Part shown: positions 40,198 through 48,920 of the stretch, piece after piece
Layout of the letters: every line of letters begins with the position of its first letter
Position numbering within the stretch: position 1 is the stretch's first letter
Assembly (NCBI GenBank): GCA_011389735.1
Contig: JAABTS010000016.1
Coordinates: 1-54,482 of the forward strand
Source of the DNA: Desulfobacteraceae bacterium
Lineage (GTDB): Bacteria; Desulfobacterota; Desulfobacteria; Desulfobacterales; JAABTS01
Reading direction: 5' to 3'
Length of the DNA: 54,482 bases
Position numbers and translations under genes: made by a program
The notes under the pieces: model-generated
The model's input: the letters and a program-made list of their open reading frames with translations, nothing else
The model's database searches: none
Told to the model about the DNA's origin: nothing

Positions 40198-41106
40198 ATG
40201 GTGAAAAAAATTCAAGTTTTGATGGTCGATGATGAAGATCAGTTTCGGAAAACCACGACCAGGATTCTGGAAAAGCGTGGTTTCGCCGTAAGCATGGCTG
40301 AAAGCGGCGAAGAAGCGTTGGATATAATGAAATCCCGAAGCCATGATGTGGTGATTTTGGATATCAAAATGAAAGGAATGGACGGACATGAAACCTTATC
40401 TCAAATCAGAAAGCTCGATCCCGACATCAAGGTGATTATGCTGACTGGACATGGCGATGAAGATTCGGCCAAAGCTTCGCACGAGATGGGCGCTTTCGAT
40501 TATTTGAACAAACCTTGTGATATCAATCTTCTGGCTGCGAAAATCAATCACGCATATTCGGCAAAAAAGCATAAACCAGAGGTCGGAAAAGAAAAAAGCG
40601 TCGAAGAAATCATGATTCATATCGATGATTACACGACCATTACCGAAGATAAAAGTGTTATGGATGCTATCCGGCAATTGATGTTGTCTTTTGAAGGGCT
40701 GATATCCACCAGTCGGGTCATGGAAACGGGGCATCGGTCGATTCTGGTGTTCGACAAGACCGGAAATGTGCTGACCGGAATTTTGAGTATCCGGGATCTG
40801 ATCCGGGCTGTGAGGCCGGCGTATCTTTCCGCGCCAAAGCCCAGCATGGCGGACAGCATGCAATATTCCCCCATGTTCTGGACTGGTCTGTTCACGACAC
40901 AAACCAAATCCCTTTCCTCAAAAAAAGTGGGCGATATCATGTCCGATACACCTCCAATGGTGGATTCGAAAACAAATCTCATGGAGCTTGCGGATCTAAT
41001 GTTTTCCCAAGGTGTGAGACGGGTTGCGGTCATCCGGGACAAAAAGGTGGTCGGCGTCGTAAGGGAACAGGAACTGTTTTTTGAAATGGCCGATATCATT
41101 CTTTGA
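40198..41106 (+). CDS. Response regulator with C-terminal CBS pair (REC-CBS fusion)
   Basis: 302 residues from the ATG at 40198, chosen because AGGAGG lies six bases upstream (an in-frame ATG at 40168 is less likely). The receiver (1-120) has LMVDDEDQF, phospho-acceptor in VVILDIKMKGMDG, VIMLTGH and YLNKPCD. A CBS pair follows (VEEIMIHIDDYTTITEDKSV...LTGILSIRDLI; VGDIMSDTPPMVDSKTNLMELADLM...VVGVVREQELF). It corresponds to the separate receiver and CBS genes at 32831-33298 and 32264-32818. It may combine phosphorylation with nucleotide sensing to control the DASS permease encoded 19 bases downstream. Confidence 0.9.
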   Translation: MVKKIQVLMVDDEDQFRKTTTRILEKRGFAVSMAESGEEALDIMKSRSHDVVILDIKMKGMDGHETLSQIRKLDPDIKVIMLTGHGDEDSAKASHEMGAFDYLNKPCDINLLAAKINHAYSAKKHKPEVGKEKSVEEIMIHIDDYTTITEDKSVMDAIRQLMLSFEGLISTSRVMETGHRSILVFDKTGNVLTGILSIRDLIRAVRPAYLSAPKPSMADSMQYSPMFWTGLFTTQTKSLSSKKVGDIMSDTPPMVDSKTNLMELADLMFSQGVRRVAVIRDKKVVGVVREQELFFEMADIIL

Positions 41107-41125
41107 TTGAAAGGAGGGGTTTATA

Positions 41126-42970
41126 ATGGAAAAGAAAAAAGCCAGCGGATATGATAAATATGTTGACTGGAAACTGTTCAGTATACCGGTTGTTTTGTTT
41201 TTCCTGATCCTTTTTTTGCCCACGCCCTATGGGATGAAAGATGTCGGTATGGAATACAATGTCGGGCCCGGAGCGGTGGTGAACCGTCTGTGCCAGGATT
41301 TTTTCGGGGAAACGAGTTCCGATGTGGAACAATGGCAACTGGCGGCCGCTCAAATCATGGAGCAAAACATGATCATGGGAGCCTTGACAAAAAGTCGATA
41401 TTTGAAGCGGGACCTGAAATGGTGTGGGCAATATAATATAAAGGTCGACAGTGCAAACCTAAAACGGGCCGCAACTTATATCGAATCCAATGTTTCCGAT
41501 GAGGCGTACCTCGGGATGATGAAAAACGCCCTGGAACTTCGCAAGGAAGGGCTCAAGTACGAAAATCTGAATGAAAAAGACAGAAAAACAGCGGACAAAG
41601 GCGCCTGGAAAATCAAGGTGGCCATAGCTATGGGCGCGTTCGTGGTGATCTGTTTTTTGACGGAATGTATTCCATTGCCGGGAGTCGCGTTTTGCGTCGG
41701 CCTGATTCTTGTATTCACTGGAGTCGTGTCCCGGCGGGAAGTGGCGCAGCTTTATTGGGACGACGCCTGCTGGTTTATCATGGGCAGCCTTATGTTCGCA
41801 GCCGCATTTGTCAAAACCGGCGTGGATAAGCGGGTGTGTCTCATGATGTTCAAAAAACTCGCCGTGCCGAATACGAGATGGATCACCCTGATCTTCTTTC
41901 TGATCATCGCTCCTCTGGCGGCGTTTATTTCCGATCACGCTCTGGCCGCCATGTTTCTGCCGATCGGGATGTTGTTATACCAGAACAGTTTGAATGATGA
42001 AACGCCTGATGATCCGGAGCTGGCGAAGATGCTGATGATCGCCATCGCCATGGCGTGCAATATCGGCGGCCCGGGCGCTCCTTCCGGAGGCGCCCGGAAC
42101 GTGATCATGATGACTTACCTGGCGGACATGTTCGGTATCGATATCGGGTATTTCCAGTGGGTGACCTACTGTTTTCCGTTTTTGATCGTGATGATTCCGA
42201 TCACCTGGATCGTGGTCAACTGGCGGTTCAAACCCAAAATCCGGTCATTGGCCCCGGCCATGAACCATCTGCGCAATGAGATCGATAAAATGGGAGGATG
42301 GAGCACAAAACAAAAATGGGCGCTGGTCATTTTCGTGATAATGGTGTTCGGATGGTTCACGGAGAAATCTTTCTACAATATGGGAATTTATCCGATACGG
42401 CTGGGAATCGGCGTGATCGCCGTGGCGGGCGCTGTGGCGTATATTTTCGCCGGCGTGGTCAACTGGCGGGATTATCAGGAGCGTGTGGACTGGGGGGTGG
42501 TCTGGCTCTACGCAGGGGCGATCATTTTCGGCAGAACCCTGGACGACACCGGAGCCGCCTACTGGCTGGCCAGATCCGTGATCGATCTGCTGGCCCCGCT
42601 TGGAATGGATTCCGGACTGCCCTTGCTGGCCACATCCAACGGCCTGACGGCGATACTGACGAACCTCATGGCTGACGGACCGGCGGCTGCGGCGGTTGGT
42701 CCCATCACGCTGAACATGGCGGGGCTCGTCCATCCGGGAAGCACCTACCTCCCGTTCATGGCTATGGCGACGGCTATTGCATCGTCCTTCGCCTACTGTT
42801 TGATCATCGGAACGCCGCCCAACGCCATAGTATACGCCAGCGGATATCTGGAGCCGAAAGATTATCTGCGTGTGGGAATTCCCATGTTTTTCGTGGCCAA
42901 TATCGTCCTGTTATGCATGACGGCCTTTTTCTGGGCCGCCCGGGGATTTTCAGGGCTGCCGGGATTCTAG
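41126..42970 (+). CDS. SLC13/DASS-family permease 2
   Basis: A 614-residue membrane transporter, a diverged paralogue of DASS-1. A hydrophilic, probably helical insert of about 125 residues follows TM1 (from about residue 45 to KTADKGAWKIKV). The family motifs are ACNIGGPGAPSGGARNVIMMTYL and TNLMADGPAAAAVGPI, with SDHALAAMFLPIGMLLY between. AAAGGAGG precedes the ATG. The substrate is a dicarboxylate or an inorganic anion such as sulfate by family; no residue visible here decides. It is in one operon with the kinase and REC-CBS genes. Confidence 0.88.
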   Translation: MEKKKASGYDKYVDWKLFSIPVVLFFLILFLPTPYGMKDVGMEYNVGPGAVVNRLCQDFFGETSSDVEQWQLAAAQIMEQNMIMGALTKSRYLKRDLKWCGQYNIKVDSANLKRAATYIESNVSDEAYLGMMKNALELRKEGLKYENLNEKDRKTADKGAWKIKVAIAMGAFVVICFLTECIPLPGVAFCVGLILVFTGVVSRREVAQLYWDDACWFIMGSLMFAAAFVKTGVDKRVCLMMFKKLAVPNTRWITLIFFLIIAPLAAFISDHALAAMFLPIGMLLYQNSLNDETPDDPELAKMLMIAIAMACNIGGPGAPSGGARNVIMMTYLADMFGIDIGYFQWVTYCFPFLIVMIPITWIVVNWRFKPKIRSLAPAMNHLRNEIDKMGGWSTKQKWALVIFVIMVFGWFTEKSFYNMGIYPIRLGIGVIAVAGAVAYIFAGVVNWRDYQERVDWGVVWLYAGAIIFGRTLDDTGAAYWLARSVIDLLAPLGMDSGLPLLATSNGLTAILTNLMADGPAAAAVGPITLNMAGLVHPGSTYLPFMAMATAIASSFAYCLIIGTPPNAIVYASGYLEPKDYLRVGIPMFFVANIVLLCMTAFFWAARGFSGLPGF

Positions 42971-43011
42971 CCGAGGCTCGAAAACTGAGAAACCGTATTT
43001 GACACCAGAAC

Positions 43012-43055
43012 GGAACGGCGTCCCGGATGATGACCTGAAACCGGAACGCCGTTCC
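43012..43055. other. Inverted repeat downstream of DASS-2
   Basis: GGAACGGCGT and ACGCCGTTCC form a 10-bp stem with a 24-base loop in the gap before the small membrane protein gene. No T-run follows, so attenuation or mRNA stabilisation is more likely than full termination. Confidence 0.5.
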
Positions 43056-43093
43056 ATCAAACAAGCGGGAAGTTTAATAAACGGAGATCGATC

Positions 43094-43234
43094 ATGGCCG
43101 GACACGAAAAACCCAGATTCAAGATAGAAAAGGGTAGAATTTATTTTTCGAAGGAAACCGAAAGGCGCATCTTTTTTGTCCTGACCCTGATTCTTCTGTG
43201 CGCCGGAATCGTTTCAAAACTGGGATGGATTTAG
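43094..43234 (+). CDS. Small single-helix membrane protein (46 aa)
   Basis: 46 residues: a basic N-terminal half (MAGHEKPRFKIEKGRIYFSK) and one TM helix (about 27-41, FFVLTLILLCAGIV), ending SKLGWI. GGAG lies about eight bases before the ATG at 43094. It follows DASS-2 by 123 bp on the same strand and could be a small regulatory subunit of that permease, as small membrane proteins often are (inference). No family recognised. Confidence 0.6.
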   Translation: MAGHEKPRFKIEKGRIYFSKETERRIFFVLTLILLCAGIVSKLGWI

Positions 43235-43275
43235 AGGTTCGTCCCATAGCGTTCGACAGCAAATTTAAGATTATA

Positions 43276-43851
43276 ATGACTGAAATGACGGGTGGCAAAA
43301 TGACATCAGACATAATGGATCGAACGGCCGCTGAAGAATTTTCAGCCGGATTTTATTTCCGAACATTGAGCGGCCTTTTGGGAGAACCCAGGTCTTTTTT
43401 TCAATCTTCCCTCAAAGACGCCGGCTGCTGGAAACCGTTCCAGTTTTTGCTGGTGTCTTCAATTCTGTTCACCGCGGCTTCGATGATCAGCAATGATTTT
43501 GTGAAGCCCGTGGTATCCGGAGGGATCTTTTTTCTCAACGCGCTGGGGACGCCGGCGATATCGGCGGCTATCGGCTACATGGCCATGGTCATGATTCTGG
43601 GGAAGAGAGTGTCGTTTTCACGTTTTTTCGCCCTATACGCATTTGCATCCGGCGTGACACTGCTTGCGTCATGGGCGCCTTATTTCATTTTTATCACGGA
43701 ACCCTGGCGATGGTGGCTGATCGGCGCGGGCATGACCAGGGGATTCGGATTTAAACGGCGTCACGCGCTGCTGATTATCATAATTTCCATTTTCGTTCTG
43801 GCGCTGTCGGTTTATTCCATATTGCTGGCGCTACCGTCCGGCGGCGCATGA
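43276..43851 (+). CDS. Yip1-like multi-spanning membrane protein
   Basis: 191 residues from the ATG at 43276; other starts at 43285 and 43300 are possible and none has a strong ribosome-binding site. The N-terminal part (FRTLSGLLGEPRSFFQSSLKDAG) is the usual lead-in of bacterial Yip1-domain proteins, which describe membrane proteins of unknown role with five helices; four or five hydrophobic segments follow. It is on the same strand as the DASS-2 operon and convergent with the hybrid kinase gene at 43895. Confidence 0.75.
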   Translation: MTEMTGGKMTSDIMDRTAAEEFSAGFYFRTLSGLLGEPRSFFQSSLKDAGCWKPFQFLLVSSILFTAASMISNDFVKPVVSGGIFFLNALGTPAISAAIGYMAMVMILGKRVSFSRFFALYAFASGVTLLASWAPYFIFITEPWRWWLIGAGMTRGFGFKRRHALLIIIISIFVLALSVYSILLALPSGGA

Positions 43852-43894
43852 ATTACCTTGACAAATATGAAAACGGTGCGCGCGAAATCAAGCG

Positions 43895-46033
43895 TCAGGG
43901 ACATGTCCGTATAAGCGCCCGGAAAACCGCCCCAGCCAGGTCTTTTTTTACGACAGGTTTCATCACATAGCCGTTGACGCCGATTTTCACGGCATCCTCT
44001 CTGCTGAAAAGCTCGCTGAAACCGGTGCACATGATCACCGGAATATCCGGCTTCACCGCCCTCAATTCTGTAACAAGGATATTTCCTGTCATGCCGGGCA
44101 TGGTCTGGTCGGTGACGACCAGATCGATTGCATTGCGTTTTTCGCGGAACAGCTCAAGGGCTTCGAAACTGTCCGTGACGGCGATCGTCCGGTATCCGAG
44201 ATTGCCGAGCATTCCGGCGGCCATTTGCGCAATCTGTGGTTCGTCATCAACAATTAGAATAAGCTGGTTTTCACCTTTTGGAATATGCATTGGCTGGTTT
44301 TTTGAATGGATTACGTCGTTCTCAACATATACCGGAAAATAAACAATGAACCGGGAGCCCGCCCCGGGAGAGCTTTCAACCTGAATCGCGCCGCCTATAT
44401 CCATTACAATGTCCCTGACCGTGGAAAGACCGAGCCCCGTGCCCTTGCCTTCTTCCTTGGTCGTGAAATACGGATTGAAAATCTGATCGATGATCGATGG
44501 ATCGATTCCGCAGCCGGTGTCGGAGACCGTCAATCTGGCGCAGAGACCAGGCGGCATTTTCCATTTCGCCGGTATTTCGTTTTCACCGGCGAAAATTTCA
44601 ACCAGTTCGATCGAAATCCCGCCGTTTTTCTTTTGCATAGCGTGGTAGGCGTTAATGCAAAGGTTCATGACCACCTGATGAATCTGAACCGGATGCGATA
44701 AAACCAACCCGCAGTTTTTATCAATATGCTGTGAGATTGTGATATATGAAGGAATCGTGGCGCTTATCAATTTCAATGCTTCTTTTATTACCAGATGAGG
44801 GCGGACCGGTTTTTTTTCCTGCACGTTGTTTCGGCTGAAAGAGAGGATATGATCGATCAGTTCTCCAGCGCGTTCAGCGGCTTTCAGGATTTCGGCGAGA
44901 TTATTTTCCATGCTGCTTCCTTTGGGGACGTCTTCAATACACATTTCAGTATATCCGATAAGCGGGAACAAAATATTATTAAATTCATGTGCGATTTCGC
45001 CGGCGAGGGTTCCCACCGCCTGGCGGCGCTGAGACTGCTGAATTTGGGCCTTTAATTTCGCCCCTTCCGATTTTAACCGGTACATGGAAATTCCATATGC
45101 GATATCGCCGGCGATTTCTTCAATCATTTCAGCCGTGCCGGCGAAAGCGTCCTCCTGGTCTGAATACAGTTTTAAAACGCCGGCGGCGGAGTCGTTTAAA
45201 ATGATGGGGGCGGTCATCGATGATTTGAAATCTGCGGGTAAATTCTTTTCCGGCCGGCTATGCGCCGATCCATCCCCGTTCGAATTCCGCCTGACCACCG
45301 GCTTCAGTGTCCGGAAGGGTTCGCCGTCTGATGTCCATTCCCATTCATCGCCTTGCGGGAAAATTTCAGCGGAGTTAAAACCGGCGGACGCCGCCGTTAT
45401 TATCCGTTTTTCGGAATCCTCGCCAGGGACTCCGACCATCGCCGACCGGTAGCCGCCGGTATCAACAATGATCCGGCATATTCTTCGGAAAAATTCCTGT
45501 TCGTTTTGAGACCCGGCCATCGCTTTGTTGCAATCGCTTCTGACCCGCAGCAAGGTGTTGATACGTTTCAATTGTTCACCGCTTTCCTGTAAAGACCGGG
45601 TGCGTTCATTTACGATTTGTTCAAGCAGCTCTTTTTCATTCTTCAACGATTTTTCAGCGGTTTTAATCCGCATCATGGCGCGAATCTGAGCAAGAAGCTC
45701 GACTTCATCAATGGGTTTTGTCAAAAACGCGTCGGCCCCGAATTCCAACCCTTTTATCCGGTCGGATGAATCAGTCTGAACCGCCGTCAGCATGATTATC
45801 GAAATATGACGCGTTTGCGAATTCGCCTTTAACCGCTTGCAGACTTCAAATCCATTCATGCCGGGCATCTGAATATCAAGGAGAATGATATCCGGCTGGT
45901 TTTCGATCGCCATCCGCATTCCTTCTTCCCCTGTTTGCGCCGTTTCCACCCGGCGCTCCTCCAACACCAATTCCAGCAGCGCCTTTACTGAAATCAGATT
46001 ATCTTTTCGATCGTCTATCACCAGAATATTCAT
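43895..46033 (-). CDS. Cytoplasmic hybrid kinase, REC-GAF-HisKA-HATPase-REC
   Basis: 712 residues from the ATG at 46033, which overlaps the upstream stop as ATGA with AGAGG before it; the longer frame start at 46066 is rejected. Domains: receiver 1 (D53 in IILLDIQMPGMNG), coiled coil (about 120-165), GAF domain (about 170-320, RICRIIVDTGGYRSAMVGVPG), HisKA with H349 (LAGEIAHEFNNILFPLIGY), HATPase ([25 protein letters not shown]) and receiver 2 (D642 in LVVTDQTMPGMTG). No TM segment, so it receives signals by phosphotransfer to receiver 1 or through GAF. It is last in the chemoreceptor, hybrid kinase, hybrid kinase operon, which suggests one pathway. Confidence 0.93.
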   Translation of the reverse strand: MNILVIDDRKDNLISVKALLELVLEERRVETAQTGEEGMRMAIENQPDIILLDIQMPGMNGFEVCKRLKANSQTRHISIIMLTAVQTDSSDRIKGLEFGADAFLTKPIDEVELLAQIRAMMRIKTAEKSLKNEKELLEQIVNERTRSLQESGEQLKRINTLLRVRSDCNKAMAGSQNEQEFFRRICRIIVDTGGYRSAMVGVPGEDSEKRIITAASAGFNSAEIFPQGDEWEWTSDGEPFRTLKPVVRRNSNGDGSAHSRPEKNLPADFKSSMTAPIILNDSAAGVLKLYSDQEDAFAGTAEMIEEIAGDIAYGISMYRLKSEGAKLKAQIQQSQRRQAVGTLAGEIAHEFNNILFPLIGYTEMCIEDVPKGSSMENNLAEILKAAERAGELIDHILSFSRNNVQEKKPVRPHLVIKEALKLISATIPSYITISQHIDKNCGLVLSHPVQIHQVVMNLCINAYHAMQKKNGGISIELVEIFAGENEIPAKWKMPPGLCARLTVSDTGCGIDPSIIDQIFNPYFTTKEEGKGTGLGLSTVRDIVMDIGGAIQVESSPGAGSRFIVYFPVYVENDVIHSKNQPMHIPKGENQLILIVDDEPQIAQMAAGMLGNLGYRTIAVTDSFEALELFREKRNAIDLVVTDQTMPGMTGNILVTELRAVKPDIPVIMCTGFSELFSREDAVKIGVNGYVMKPVVKKDLAGAVFRALIRTCP

Positions 46034-48918
46034 ACCATAAACCTCTGCTCCGTTTTTTTTATCCATCGTTCAATTGTATTCATTAGTGTATCAGGGTCCA
46101 GCGGTTTTGCGACATAATCATCGAAACCGGAGGCCAGAATTCTTTCCCTGTCTCCCTTCATGGCGAAGGCGGTCAGGGCGATCGCCGGTATATTTTTCGT
46201 TTTCGGGTTGCTTTTAAGATGTTTCACCACCGAAATTCCGTCCATGCCCGGAAGAGAAATATCCATTAGTATCAAATCCGGAAGGCGGCTGACGGCAAGG
46301 TCGAGCCCGGACATTCCGTCCGCGGCTATGATCCGGTCGTACCGGTCGCCGATAACCGCGATCAAGGTTTCCATATTATCCGGATTGTCCTCGATGAGAA
46401 GCAGGGATTTCCGGTAATGGCGTTCCGCGCCGGGAGGAAGGGGCTTGACTGTCTCAACATGGGTTTCGGATTGTTCTCCACGCTTTTTCGTCATTCCATT
46501 GACAGGCAAATGAACAGAGAAGGCCGTTCCAACTCCAGGCCGGCTCTCAACATCGATCGATCCGCCGAGCATTTCCGCCGATTTAAGAGCTATCGTCAAA
46601 CCGAGGCCTGTTCCTTCATGATTGCGTGACGACGATCCATCCACCTGGCTGAAAGCTTCAAAGATCGACGTTAGCGCATCCTCGGGAATCCCGATCCCTG
46701 TATCACTGACCCGAATGTGAATCCATTCCGAATCACTTTCCAGGCGAACCGTCACACTCCCTTTTTCAGTGAATTTGACCGCGTTCCCGATGATATTTTG
46801 AAGAATCTGATTGATTCTCATGGGATCAGTGACAATTTCCGGCGCGTTTTCAGCATCCCTGATGATCAGTTCGACGCCTTTTTGTTCCGCGATGGGCTTT
46901 AAACGTTCCCCGATTGTTGAAAGCACTGATCCGACAGATAATGCTTCCGGCTTGAGTTCCATTTTTCCCGATTCAATTTTTGACAGATCCAGAATGTCAT
47001 TGATCAATTCCAGAAGCAGGCCGCCGTTTCGATGGATAATTTTCAAGTATTCGACATCGGCCGGATCGAATCCGTCCGAATTTTTTCCGATAAGAACCCT
47101 GGACAGAGTCAGGATGGAATTCAGCGGCGTCCGCAGTTCATGGCTCATGTTCGATAAAAATTCAGTCTTCAACCGGTCCGCCGTTTCAACTTTTTTTTGT
47201 TGAATTTCGAGCATTTCGTTCTGTTCCCTGAGCGCATCCGCCATGTCTTTGAGGCTTTGCGCCTGGGCTTCGAGTTCGCAGGTCTGGGACTCCAGCTCCA
47301 TATTCTGGTGTTCGAGTCTCCGGGCGTATTTTTTTGTCTTTTCATCGGCTTTCAGATTTGAGACCACGGCGCTGATGGAAGGATGGATCTGCTCAAGAAT
47401 TTTCCGGTGTTCATCCTGATATCCGGTCAAAGACGCCAGCGAAATAATTCCCGCCACTTTGCTTTCATGCATGACAGGAATCGATAGAATTTCCTTCGGC
47501 GCCAGATTACCGGCGAACGTTTTGGCGGTAAACACAGTATTGTCTGGAATATTCCGAATACTGTGGATAGCGCTCGCAGACGACGGATCGCCGAACAGGC
47601 TGTTGACAAGGGATTCCGGCAAAGATTTGACGCGTTCCCCGGCGACACCGAAGGAGGTGGAATGGATATAACATTTTTTGATTACATCATAAATAAAATA
47701 GGCGCCCATGATTGAATCGGTGGCCTGAATCAGCTTTTTCAGCAACTTATCACGCAAATTCTCAAGTTTCGATGCCGGAAGCATGATTTTATTGATTTCT
47801 GACACGCCTTGCTGAACAATCATTCCCGATGTCAGGGATTTTGTCATTTCATTGAACGATCTGCTCAGAAAATCGATTTCGATGCTATGCCGACGTTCAC
47901 TGTTCCTGGCGGAAAGATCTCCGGCCATGATCCTTTCCGATACCTTGGTCATGTCCAGAATCGGCCGGGCGATCTCTCTCGCCAGAAAAATCGCGATGAC
48001 AATGAAAATCGCAATCATCAAAACCAGAACTATGGAGATTTCAATCATGGCCTTTTTTACGGGCGCAAAAATTTCACGATAATCCTGCTTGACCAGGACG
48101 CCCCATTGGTTTCCGGGAACATGGGTATAGGCGGCCATCACTTTTTTCCCACGATAATCATTGCATTGAACGATTCCTGTTTCGCCGGACACGGCGTTTA
48201 CCATGGCTATGGAATCATCTTCCAATGTCATGGGTGGTTGGGAGCTGTATTTTAAACGGCACAATACTTTTCGCTTGCTGTCGGCGATCACGGTTTCGCC
48301 GGTTGTTCCCATCCCGGTATTGTCAAGAAGCAACGAAAACAACGAGGTTTCCAGATCGATGCGGCTGACAAGGATCCCGGAAACGCTTTGTCCGGGACCG
48401 TTTGAATGGAAAACGGGCCTGAAAAAACACATAGTGGTTCGTCCGATAGCTTTTGAATAGTAGATATCCGTCATCAACACATCCACCCCGGCGGGATGTT
48501 TTTCATAATAAGGCGATTCCGATTTATTCAAGCCTTCAGCCGTTTTAACGGTTGAAATGAGAATATCGCCGGTTTTCGGATCCACAATGAAGATTTCATC
48601 ATAGAGGGTGTGGTTTTTGATGAAACGCTGAAGCAATGAGCCTGCGGACGCCCTGTGAACCAACCTCTCCCCGGCTCCGGAATGTGCAATACATGCCTCC
48701 AATTCAGTGGAAAGATGTTTGACGTCGTTTTTTCGTTCCTGAATCCAGGAGTTTATTTGACCGACCTTGAAATCCCGGATCGCCTTCAGTTTTTCAGACT
48801 CCCGAATTTTGACACCGTCGATACGCTGCCGATAGCCTATATAGCCGACCGCCAGCATGGGCGTCAGCGATACTAAAATAAACCAGAAACTGAGCGTAGT
48901 CCGAATGCTTTTCCGCAT
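46030..48918 (-). CDS. Membrane hybrid sensor kinase, Cache-HAMP-GAF-HisKA-HATPase-REC
   Basis: 962 residues from the ATG at 48918 (AAGGA eight bases upstream; the longer frame start at 48954 lies inside the chemoreceptor gene). TM1 at about 8-28, a periplasmic Cache region (about 30-285, IVDPKTGDILIST ... VSGETGIVQCNDYRGKKVMAAYTHVPG), TM2 at about 292-314, HAMP, a GAF-like domain (about 370-520), a coiled coil, HisKA with H593 (FLSNMSHELRTPLNSI), HATPase, and a C-terminal receiver (D886 in LILMDISLPGMDG). The stop overlaps the start of the next hybrid kinase. It begins two bases after the chemoreceptor stop. Confidence 0.94.
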   Translation of the reverse strand: MRKSIRTTLSFWFILVSLTPMLAVGYIGYRQRIDGVKIRESEKLKAIRDFKVGQINSWIQERKNDVKHLSTELEACIAHSGAGERLVHRASAGSLLQRFIKNHTLYDEIFIVDPKTGDILISTVKTAEGLNKSESPYYEKHPAGVDVLMTDIYYSKAIGRTTMCFFRPVFHSNGPGQSVSGILVSRIDLETSLFSLLLDNTGMGTTGETVIADSKRKVLCRLKYSSQPPMTLEDDSIAMVNAVSGETGIVQCNDYRGKKVMAAYTHVPGNQWGVLVKQDYREIFAPVKKAMIEISIVLVLMIAIFIVIAIFLAREIARPILDMTKVSERIMAGDLSARNSERRHSIEIDFLSRSFNEMTKSLTSGMIVQQGVSEINKIMLPASKLENLRDKLLKKLIQATDSIMGAYFIYDVIKKCYIHSTSFGVAGERVKSLPESLVNSLFGDPSSASAIHSIRNIPDNTVFTAKTFAGNLAPKEILSIPVMHESKVAGIISLASLTGYQDEHRKILEQIHPSISAVVSNLKADEKTKKYARRLEHQNMELESQTCELEAQAQSLKDMADALREQNEMLEIQQKKVETADRLKTEFLSNMSHELRTPLNSILTLSRVLIGKNSDGFDPADVEYLKIIHRNGGLLLELINDILDLSKIESGKMELKPEALSVGSVLSTIGERLKPIAEQKGVELIIRDAENAPEIVTDPMRINQILQNIIGNAVKFTEKGSVTVRLESDSEWIHIRVSDTGIGIPEDALTSIFEAFSQVDGSSSRNHEGTGLGLTIALKSAEMLGGSIDVESRPGVGTAFSVHLPVNGMTKKRGEQSETHVETVKPLPPGAERHYRKSLLLIEDNPDNMETLIAVIGDRYDRIIAADGMSGLDLAVSRLPDLILMDISLPGMDGISVVKHLKSNPKTKNIPAIALTAFAMKGDRERILASGFDDYVAKPLDPDTLMNTIERWIKKTEQRFMV

Positions 48919-48920
48919 GG

